DNA of 11,502 bases. Source: Myxococcales bacterium. Its GTDB lineage: Bacteria; Myxococcota_A; UBA9160; SMWR01. Position numbers and translations under genes: made by a program. Position 1 is the stretch's first letter; each line of letters opens with the position of its first letter. Location of the stretch: positions 1 to 11,502 of the forward strand of contig JACZVU010000080.1 in NCBI GenBank assembly GCA_022572485.1, read 5' to 3'. The notes beneath the pieces were generated by a model, which did no database searches, had not been told where the DNA came from, and saw nothing but the letters and a program-made list of their open reading frames with translations. Positions 1 through 5,459 of the stretch are shown piece after piece.

Positions 1-90
1 CGGACACTGCCGAAAACCCAGCTTATTCTTCCTATGACCGTGCCACTGGCGGGGGCCCAGGGGCTGGTCGTTTTCAGGAAGGACCGTTAG
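1..90 (+). CDS. C-terminal tail of an unidentified protein (5' end outside window)
   Basis: Frame 1 is open from the first base to a TAG at 88-90 and gives a 29-residue tail containing QLILPMTVPLAGAQGLVVFR. The alternating hydrophobic strands and the basic end look like a genuine C-terminus. The LxLPxTVP...G string faintly recalls the last strands of class I SAM-dependent methyltransferases of the isoaspartyl methyltransferase type, but this is too short to assign. The next gene starts 52 bp later on the same strand, so the two could be co-transcribed. Confidence 0.5.
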   Translation, partial: RTLPKTQLILPMTVPLAGAQGLVVFRKDR

Positions 91-142
91 CGGATGCGCG
101 GGCTCACATGGAGGAGGCCGGGGACGAGGGAGGGAGGATGTG

Positions 143-610
143 ATGTCGAGAATCATCGCTTTCATGGCCTGCGCAAGTACGATTGCGTTGACGGTTTCCT
201 GCTCGATCGATCCGAGTGATGAACGGCCCGGACTCGGCCTGTCTGGTGAGGTGCATCATCAGGAGGTCGAGGATTGGTCATTTACCTCGGACTCCGATGA
301 GATCTTTATCGAGACGGTGACTTCTTATTGGATCCCCCACTCTGTGACGGCCTGGTGTGTGACCGTGGGGAACGAATTGTATGTGGCCGCAGATGACGCA
401 AACAAGAAGAGCTGGGTCGCCAATGTCGCCCGCGATCCGAATGTCCGCCTCAAGATCGGAGGCAAAGTCTACGAGCAAAAGCTCGTACCAGTTACAGACG
501 CCGCGACGATCGCCTCCATCAACAGCGGGTTTTCCCGAAAATACGAATACGAAGAAGAAGCCGATGACGATATGACGGTCGGCTATTGGCACGTGGTCGA
601 ACGGGACTGA
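143..610 (+). CDS. Exported probable lipoprotein with a split-barrel FMN-binding-like domain
   Basis: The protein has 155 residues. The ATG at 143 is preferred over the GTG at 140 because the purine-rich Shine-Dalgarno (SD) sequence at 131-138 is better spaced for it. Residues 1-20 form a short signal peptide ending LTVSC. This fits the general bacterial lipoprotein pattern, although Thr at -3 is less usual than Leu, so lipidation at Cys20 is likely but not certain. From about residue 53 to the end, the strands around WCVTVGNELYVAAD (71-84), the ARDPNVRLKIGGKVYEQ region (96-112) and the WHVVERD end resemble the pyridoxamine-phosphate-oxidase / DUF2255 type of small split-barrel protein. That call rests on pattern only. 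A flavin-binding protein outside the cytoplasm would be uncommon, so the barrel may have another ligand. Residues 134-143 are strongly acidic. The gene converges on the FG-GAP remnant, 39 bp away. Confidence 0.75.
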   Translation: MSRIIAFMACASTIALTVSCSIDPSDERPGLGLSGEVHHQEVEDWSFTSDSDEIFIETVTSYWIPHSVTAWCVTVGNELYVAADDANKKSWVANVARDPNVRLKIGGKVYEQKLVPVTDAATIASINSGFSRKYEYEEEADDDMTVGYWHVVERD

Positions 611-649
611 GTCCGGTCCCCGTGGCCGGGGCGTCTAGCGCGGGCGGCC

Positions 650-1370
650 TCACGGACCGCGAAGTGTTCTGATTGCATCGCACGTCTCGAAGTGCGCACC
701 GCCGAGCGTCGTTGCTCTCAGACATGCGCTCGTGTCTCCCGGCGCAATCGCTGTGTTCTGAATTCGATAGTGCGAGAGGAGATCCGTGAATCCATCGCCA
801 TTCACGTCTTGAAGGTGGTCCTCGAATACGTCTGGCTTGCTGAGATCATGTGAGGGGGAAGCCGCGGCGGGTCCAAAAGTCAGCGTTGTCACGTCTACGT
901 CCATCACGTCGAAGCCCTCCGAGCCCAGGATCGCTACGGGGATCTTCCCCTGCCTGACCGGATTGATCGGATTGGAATCGCTGCTGGGCTTGATGTCGAT
1001 CTCGGGGCAAGCGGCCGGATTGCACAGGTTGAAAAGAACGGTGACGTTGTGGCTGCCGGCATTGGCGGTGACGAGGTCGGTGTCTCCGTCGGCGTCGAAA
1101 TCGGCCACGGCGACGGAGGTGGGGCTACGGCCCGCCGCGAAAGAGACGTTGGCCTGGAAGCTGCCGTCCCCGTTACCCAGTAGCACGCTCACGTCGTGGC
1201 TGTCGTAATTGGCGGTGGCGAGGTCGGGGACGCTGTCGCCGTCGAAGTCGGCCACGACGACGGAGGCGGGCCCATTACCCGTCGCGTAGGAGGCGGCGGC
1301 CTGGAACGTGCCGTCGCCGTTGCCCAGCAGCACGCTCACGTTGCCGCCGCTCTGATTGACGGTTGCGAGG
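650..1370 (-). pseudogene. 5'-truncated FG-GAP repeat protein with C-terminal IDIKP-type module
   Basis: Reading on minus from about 1370 to the TGA at 652-650 gives about 240 residues. They start inside one FG-GAP/VCBS-type repeat (VSVLLGNGDGTFQ) and continue through ADFDGDSVPDLATAN and ADFDADGDTDLVTAN. Both carry DxDxDxxxD calcium-loop motifs of the beta-propeller blades found in many secreted surface proteins. After a Cys-containing linker (CNPAACPE) comes a C-terminal module with IDIKPSSDSNPINP, IPVAILGSEGFDV, DVNGDGFTDL and ACLRATTLGG, ending CDAIRTLRGP. I recall similar IDIKPGSxPNxINP modules ending proteins of environmental bacteria; their function is unknown to me. No signal peptide or native start remains. 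Upstream of 1370 the repeat similarity stops inside a blade and transposase sequence begins. The frame stays open to 1429, but those residues are antisense of the IS. It is probably not expressed as a secreted protein. Confidence 0.8.
1044..1370 (-). repeat. Tandem 147-bp repeat encoding 49-residue FG-GAP blades
   Basis: Two full copies (1044-1190 and 1191-1337) and one copy cut after 33 bp (1338-1370) keep an exact 147-bp period. Each begins, on plus, with ACGTTGTGGC-like sequence and includes the GTCGGCGTCGAA-type calcium-loop segment. The copies are similar but diverged, mostly at positions that keep the protein motif, as expected for duplicated propeller blades. The last copy stops matching at 1370, which places the rearrangement breakpoint to within a few bases. 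Confidence 0.85.
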
Positions 1371-1801
1371 AGTGGCCACGACGCACATCGCCCTCTTCGC
1401 GCTGACGAAGATCTCACGCTCATCTTCACCTTGCAAGAAGATCGGAGAGTCTCGAAGGAACTGACCCTCCACTACCGGCGCGGGGTCTACCTGATCGAGC
1501 CAGCCCCGAGACACTCGAGCTGCGCGGCGAGCGGTGTCGAGTCCACGCGTACGCCGATGGCCGCATCGAACTCCGCCACCGCGGACGCAGTCTTCCCTTC
1601 CACTCCTTCGACGAGAAGCGCCGTGTCACCCAGGGTGACATCGTGTCCAACAAGCGGCTCGGTGCCGTGCTGGGAAAGATCCAAGCCGATCAGCGAAAAC
1701 GAGACGCGGCTCTCTTGGCCAAACCAAAGGTCACGCTTCGTGAGAAGCAGCGAATCCGAACTGCCAGAGCCCAGGCGGATGCTCTTCCTGCGAGCCTCTA
1801 A
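1371..1801 (+). pseudogene. ISNCY-family transposase C-terminal fragment, frameshifted
   Basis: In one frame, bases 1374-1507 read GHDAHRPL, then TLIFTLQEDRRVSKELTLHY and YLIEPAP. The protein then continues in another frame from 1508 as ETLELRGERCRVHAYADGRI, LPFHSFDEKRRVTQGDIV, NKRLGAVLGKIQADQRKRD and a basic tail to the TAA at 1799-1801. From memory, the joined pattern (DAHRPL, VSKELTLHY, YADGRIEL, VTQGDIVxNKRLG) matches the C-terminal region of ISNCY-family transposases. The frames are joined at a CCCC run (1504-1507) and are consistent with loss of one base there. The DDE catalytic core would lie upstream and is missing. The fragment is non-functional twice over: truncated and frameshifted, unless the frameshift is a sequencing error. 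Confidence 0.8.
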
Positions 1802-1838
1802 ACCCTTGTCAACCCGACATTTCTAACTTGGTTTGACA
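1802..1838. repeat. Putative IS right terminal sequence
   Basis: This is the non-coding 37 bp after the transposase stop. It ends in TTTGACA two bases before the TGA stop (1843-1841) of the minus-strand nucleotidyltransferase gene. The inferred outer boundary is 1838 because the usual TG...CA end rule fits there. It is AT-richer than its surroundings. The boundary is an inference from one end only. Confidence 0.5.
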
Positions 1839-1840
1839 GA

Positions 1841-2761
1841 TCAACCGACCGGGTGAAACGCTCCGCCCGCAAAGACGCCGTCGCTCGCTTCCAACCCGTT
1901 GGGCACCCGCTCCCCGTCCCAGACCACCGCGCGCCGCAGTCGGACGCCGGGGCCGAGCTCGGCACCCGCGCCAATCACGACGTCGCGGTCGATGCGAGCG
2001 CCCGCGCGCTGCGCGTCGGCGATTGCTTCTTGATAGGAGAGTTGAATCGGGTCGAGGTTGGCGGCGAGGTACTCGGCCGGCGTTCCTACGGGCTCCCAGA
2101 GGAAATCGCGCGACGCGAGGATTTCGCCCCGGATGTCCGTGGCGCCCGAGGCGAGTTGGGGGGCGATCCAGTGATCGAAGTGGCCGAAAATTTTGCGCTC
2201 GGGAAGCGAATCGAAAGCCCGGGCTGCAACCGCGTTGGCCCACGCGTAGAGGCCCGCTCGGCGCTCGCCACCGAGATCGAGGCCGCTGCCAATGCGCCGC
2301 AAACGGCCCTCCGAATCGACTCCAATCGTCCCGAAGGCTTTCTCGCGTGGATCGCCCGCGCGAAGCAAGAGCGTCCAGGCGTCACCGCGCTCGCGGTGGG
2401 TGGCTACCAGCGCAGAAAGATCCGCGTCGAGCAGCATGTCGCCGGAGAGGATCAGGCAGGGGTCGCTCTCGCGCAGAAAATCCGCGACGCGCCGGATGCC
2501 GCCCCCGATGTCGAGCAGCTCTGCTTCGATCGAAAAGCGCAGATCGATGCCCGCCGGACAGTGGCGGCGGGCCGCGTCCATCAGGATGTCGGGAAGGGGA
2601 TGGACATTGATGACGACTTCCGTCACGCCGTGGCGCGCGAGCAGCGCGAGCGAGTAGGCGATGAGCGGAATGCCGCGCACGGGGAGGGCGGGTTTCGGGC
2701 GGAGCTCGGTGAGTGGCCGAAGCCGGGTTCCCAGCCCGGCGGCGACGATCATCGCTCTCAC
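1841..2761 (-). CDS. NDP-sugar nucleotidyltransferase, MurU-like with C-terminal beta-helix extension
   Basis: The protein has 306 residues and a cytoplasmic Rossmann-like NTP-transferase fold. It likely transfers a nucleotidyl group to a sugar 1-phosphate. Visible motifs are the GLGTRLRPLT nucleotide loop (9-18), RPKPALP (21-27), LLDIGGGIRR (82-91, where MurU relatives usually have T before GGG), the metal-binding SGDMLLDAD (106-114) and WEPVGTPAEYL (222-232). Residues 253-282 (ARIDRDVVIGAGAELGPGV and onward) look like left-handed beta-helix coils, absent from the short MurU enzymes of about 225 residues. The start overlaps the stop of the kinase gene by 4 bp (ATGA, 2758-2761), so the two are translationally coupled. 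The kinase-transferase pairing points to MurNAc-1-phosphate uridylyltransferase in the AmgK-MurU recycling route. Another sugar (GlcNAc, mannose or heptose type) cannot be excluded. The stop is 2 bp from the inferred IS end, but the C-terminus looks complete. Confidence 0.85.
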   Translation of the reverse strand: MRAMIVAAGLGTRLRPLTELRPKPALPVRGIPLIAYSLALLARHGVTEVVINVHPLPDILMDAARRHCPAGIDLRFSIEAELLDIGGGIRRVADFLRESDPCLILSGDMLLDADLSALVATHRERGDAWTLLLRAGDPREKAFGTIGVDSEGRLRRIGSGLDLGGERRAGLYAWANAVAARAFDSLPERKIFGHFDHWIAPQLASGATDIRGEILASRDFLWEPVGTPAEYLAANLDPIQLSYQEAIADAQRAGARIDRDVVIGAGAELGPGVRLRRAVVWDGERVPNGLEASDGVFAGGAFHPVG

Positions 2762-3864
2762 GGAAGCTCCGGAATTGCTTGAATTAGGTCGTTCAAGTCA
2801 CTGTACTCTTTAAATTTTAATGAAACGCGATGAGCCGATTTTTGGAGATAGCGGCGCGTTGCCGGGAGGTATCGCAGGTAGCGGTCGTCCCCCTGCTCCG
2901 CCGCCACGGCTCGGAACAGGGCGTGGTCCTTCCCCTTGCGGGTGATCGTGAGCAGGTCGAAGCGCAACCGAAAACACTCCTCGTCGGGGCGATCTGGCAG
3001 CGCGGTGCGCACGCGTGTGAGATGTGCGTCGACCGCGGCGTCGTCGAGTTCGAGGTAGGAATCCCGCAGCAGGCAGACCAGGTCGTATTCGGGTGGGGCC
3101 ATGAAGGCGCCCTGCAGGTCGATCATGACGAGGCGTGCATGCTGCTCGCGCGCTGCATTTCGAGAGGAGTCGGCGACGTGAAGAGCGGGTTTGACGAGGT
3201 GAAGGTTGGTGCTCTGCAGGTCCCGGTGGGCGAGCCGCTGTGGGGCTTCGCGCATCACTCGAGCAATTCGCTCGAACGCATCGTGGACCACCTTGGCCTC
3301 CGCGGGGCTCGCCCCGTGATCGCCCCCGAGGCTCCATCGCGCAAAGCGCTCCGCCTTGTAGTGAAAGTGCGCTGCGCTGAGTCGCCGCTGGAAGTTCGCA
3401 ACCCGACTGCGCGGCTCGATCCGCTGGAGTCGCGGGGGCAGCTCGCATGCCTCGGTGTAGTAGCGCTCGAGTTCTCGATCGCTTGCCGTGCGGGCGAAAT
3501 CCGCGAGCGAGACCTCGCCCAGATCTTCGAGGAGCTCGACTCCTCTCGCGGGATCCGCGGCGTAGCGTTGGGGCACCGGAAGACCGCTGGCTTCGAGCAA
3601 TGCGCGGATCGGTTCGAGGGGGGGCTCGGGGAGGGCGTCTGCGGGTCGCCGGCTTGGATCGTCGCTGGCTTCGATGCGTGCGATAAGCGTTTTCGGAGTC
3701 GATTCGTTTTTAATTTCAGCTATTTCGAGCCACACTCTTGAGAATCTACGAGAGCCGAGTGCGCTTTGCAGGCGCTCGATTTTGGAGACGGCGACTCCGA
3801 ATCGAGCGCCGATGAGGTCTGCGATGACCGCGTCGGATTCTGGATTGGATCGGCTTGGGCTCAC
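2758..3864 (-). CDS. AmgK-like amino-sugar anomeric kinase (APH-fold phosphotransferase)
   Basis: The protein has 368 residues and the aminoglycoside-phosphotransferase kinase fold. Motifs are LLEDLG (111-116, hinge), the catalytic loop HRDLQSTN (213-220; Asp215 as base, Asn220 for metal), IDLQGA (248-253, the DFG-like metal-binding Asp249) and EYDLVCLLRDSYLE (259-272). The last is typical of AmgK and relatives that phosphorylate MurNAc/GlcNAc at C1. I place the start at a GTG (3864-3862), with a GGAA SD six bases upstream and after the spmAB stop. The frame is open to an ATG at 3966, but that would overlap spmAB by 47 bp and add 34 residues of low-complexity sequence. The gap to spmAB is 55 bp, and the 3' end overlaps the nucleotidyltransferase start by 4 bp. 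The product would feed sugar 1-phosphate to that enzyme. The family and pairing support peptidoglycan sugar salvage; the exact substrate is inferred. It could alternatively be a choline/aminoglycoside-type kinase. Confidence 0.82.
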   Translation of the reverse strand: MSPSRSNPESDAVIADLIGARFGVAVSKIERLQSALGSRRFSRVWLEIAEIKNESTPKTLIARIEASDDPSRRPADALPEPPLEPIRALLEASGLPVPQRYAADPARGVELLEDLGEVSLADFARTASDRELERYYTEACELPPRLQRIEPRSRVANFQRRLSAAHFHYKAERFARWSLGGDHGASPAEAKVVHDAFERIARVMREAPQRLAHRDLQSTNLHLVKPALHVADSSRNAAREQHARLVMIDLQGAFMAPPEYDLVCLLRDSYLELDDAAVDAHLTRVRTALPDRPDEECFRLRFDLLTITRKGKDHALFRAVAAEQGDDRYLRYLPATRRYLQKSAHRVSLKFKEYSDLNDLIQAIPELP

Positions 3865-3919
3865 GCGGATTTCCTGGGTCGCGCCGGCTCCGGAGTCTCC
3901 CCCGACTCCGAACCACGCA

Positions 3920-5221
3920 TCAAAAGAATACCCGGCACCAGAACAGCGAGGCGAGCGCGCCGGCAATATCCGCCGCGACGCACGCGAACACCGCGTGTCG
4001 GGTGGCTCGGAGCCGGATGCTTCCGCAGTAGAGCGCGAGCACGTAGAAGGTCGTCTCGGTGCTCCCGGACAAGACAGAGACCAGGTAGCCGACGAAAGAG
4101 TCCGGACCGTAGATCTGCATCGTTTCCGTCATGACTCCGAGCGCCCCCTGGGCGGACAGTGGACGCATGATGGCCATCGGGAGCGCTTCGGCTGGGAATC
4201 CGATCAGCGACGTCAGGGGTGCGATGGCTGCCAGTAGGATGTCGAGCGCTCCCGACGCGCGAAACACGCCGATTGCGACGAGGATCGCGACGAGAAATGG
4301 AATGATCATGATGACGATCTGAAAACCCTCTCGCGCTCCCTCGATCAGAGAATCGTAGACCTTGACCCGCGCGCTCAGCGCGTAGAGTATGATTCCGACC
4401 GCCAGCAGCGGCATCAGCCAGCTGTTGAAGATTCCGAGCAATCCCTCTCGCGTGTTGCCATCGGCTCCGGTCAGATCGCGGGCGATCATTGCGACGATCC
4501 AGGCCGCCACCGCTAGCATCAACGCAACACCCCAGCGCGACAAGGGCCGTGTCTCGGAAGTCTCCGGCAGCTGGATTTCCTCGGGATCCGTTTGCGTTTC
4601 GTTCGAATCCGCGGGGAAGCTGGCCGTGTAACGGTCGAGCGAAAACATCCGCCGGCGCGCGAGAAACTTGGCGAAGACGATTGCGGTAGCCGTCGAGCAG
4701 AGGGTTGCGAGGATCGAGGGAAGGAAGATCCCGCCGGGGTTGGCCGAGTCGAGGCTGGCCCGGACGGCCATGACGCCGGTTGGAATGACCGCGATCCCCG
4801 CGGTGTTGATCGCGAGGAAGAGGGCCATGGAATCCGTTGCAACGGCCTTGTTGGGATTCAGCTTCTGTAGCTCCTGCATGGCCTTGAGGCCGAACGGAGT
4901 CGCTGCATTGCCGAGCCCGAGCACGTTCGCGGACATGTTCAGGATCATCGCGCTGATGGCGGGGTGATCTGCTGGAATTGCCGGAAACAGCCAGCGCATG
5001 ATGGGGGTGAGCGCGCGTGCGATGTTCGCCATGACGCCCGCGTCGCGAAGCACGCGCATGAATCCGAGCCAGAGCGCCATCGTTCCGATCAGCCCAAGCG
5101 CGATGTTGACCGCTTGGCGGGCCGAATCGAAGAGGGCTCGGTTGACGGCCGGCATGGTGCCGTTGAAGGCCGCGGTCACGACCGCACCTACGAGGAGCGC
5201 GATGAAAATCGCGTTGAGCAC
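3920..5221 (-). CDS. SpmA-SpmB fusion membrane protein (nucleoside-recognition/Gate domains)
   Basis: The protein has 433 residues and many hydrophobic segments. Residues 1 to about 190 correspond to SpmA, with NMSANVLGLGNAATPFGLKAM split across 95-115 and NTAGIAVIPTGVMAVRA (139-155). Residues 195-228 form a hydrophilic acidic linker. Residues 229-433 correspond to SpmB, with MRPLSAQGALG (352-362), YGPDSFVGYLVSVLSGSTE (371-389) and FYVLALYCGSI (392-402). In Bacillus, separate SpmA and SpmB are needed for full spore core dehydration and are linked to cortex peptidoglycan; fused forms occur in non-sporulating Gram-negatives, where the role is unknown. The GTG start at 5221-5219 has a GGAGG SD (5232-5228) six bases upstream. 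It is the first gene of a likely three-gene minus-strand unit with the kinase and nucleotidyltransferase, and is divergent from dacB. The two Gate domains suggest a transporter-like fold, but the substrate is unknown. Confidence 0.9.
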   Translation of the reverse strand: MLNAIFIALLVGAVVTAAFNGTMPAVNRALFDSARQAVNIALGLIGTMALWLGFMRVLRDAGVMANIARALTPIMRWLFPAIPADHPAISAMILNMSANVLGLGNAATPFGLKAMQELQKLNPNKAVATDSMALFLAINTAGIAVIPTGVMAVRASLDSANPGGIFLPSILATLCSTATAIVFAKFLARRRMFSLDRYTASFPADSNETQTDPEEIQLPETSETRPLSRWGVALMLAVAAWIVAMIARDLTGADGNTREGLLGIFNSWLMPLLAVGIILYALSARVKVYDSLIEGAREGFQIVIMIIPFLVAILVAIGVFRASGALDILLAAIAPLTSLIGFPAEALPMAIMRPLSAQGALGVMTETMQIYGPDSFVGYLVSVLSGSTETTFYVLALYCGSIRLRATRHAVFACVAADIAGALASLFWCRVFF

Positions 5222-5459
5222 GACCCCCCTCCGGACTCGTCTGCCGAACTCAATTGCCGCGCGGCAGGCTCCCGGATAAGCTGGGCCACGTCAAGCGCGT
5301 CTCCCGGAAGCCTCCCCCAGCTTCTCGGTGCTCGTGGCGCCAGCGGTGAGTTCTTTCTCTGGCAGATTCGTTCGAGAGTTCGAGCAGCCGCAGGAATGAA
5401 GCCGGCAAGAACCGAAACAGCGCCGTAGAGCGGGCCCGAAACACCCGAGGAGAGGATTC
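5222..5459. promoter_or_regulatory. Divergent intergenic region between spmAB and dacB
   Basis: These 238 bp separate two divergent gene starts, so promoters for both must lie here or be absent. I find no convincing -35/-10 pair on either strand. Visible elements are a perfect 12-bp palindrome (5255-5266), a third complementary arm at 5241-5246, and the SD sequences of both genes (5228-5232 on minus, 5447-5455 on plus). Confidence 0.45.
5255..5266. repeat. Perfect 12-bp palindrome upstream of spmAB, with competing arm
   Basis: TGCCGCGCGGCA at 5255-5266 is its own reverse complement. CTGCCG at 5241-5246 can also pair with CGGCAG at 5262-5267, giving two mutually exclusive hairpins just upstream of the spmAB SD. 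It could be an operator half-site pair, a leader hairpin, or chance in GC-rich DNA. Confidence 0.35.

Larger units (their letters stand above)
1371..1838 (+). mobile_element. Remnant (3' part and right end) of an ISNCY-type insertion sequence
   Basis: This segment holds the last 430 bp of a transposase gene plus a 37-bp non-coding end. Its left end is the breakpoint at about 1370, and the IS 5' portion, including the catalytic domain, is absent. The right end reads ...TTTCTAACTTGGTTTGACA at 1820-1838. From outside it begins TGTCAAACC, consistent with a TG...CA-type terminus. A TGTCAA at 1807-1812 faces the terminal TTGACA at 1833-1838 as an inverted repeat. With the left end gone, no target-site duplication can be checked. 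The element cannot transpose. Confidence 0.75.

Noticed and set aside
1044..1370. Possible CRISPR or satellite array
   Set aside because: The 147-bp periodic units are diverged and in frame, and encode propeller blades, so they are protein repeats.
1371..1429. N-terminal 19 residues or so of the FG-GAP open frame as genuine protein
   Set aside because: This stretch is the antisense of transposase codons (DAHRPL...), lying past the breakpoint.
1853..2782. 309-codon plus-strand frame opposite the nucleotidyltransferase
   Set aside because: The minus frame carries the NTP-transferase signature; this frame is an antisense shadow.
2830..3741. 303-codon plus-strand frame opposite the kinase
   Set aside because: The kinase frame on minus has conserved catalytic motifs, and this frame has none.
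3865..3966. Kinase start at the ATG at 3966
   Set aside because: It would overlap spmAB by 47 bp and add a Gly/Ser-rich stretch. The GTG at 3864 has an SD sequence and follows the spmAB stop.
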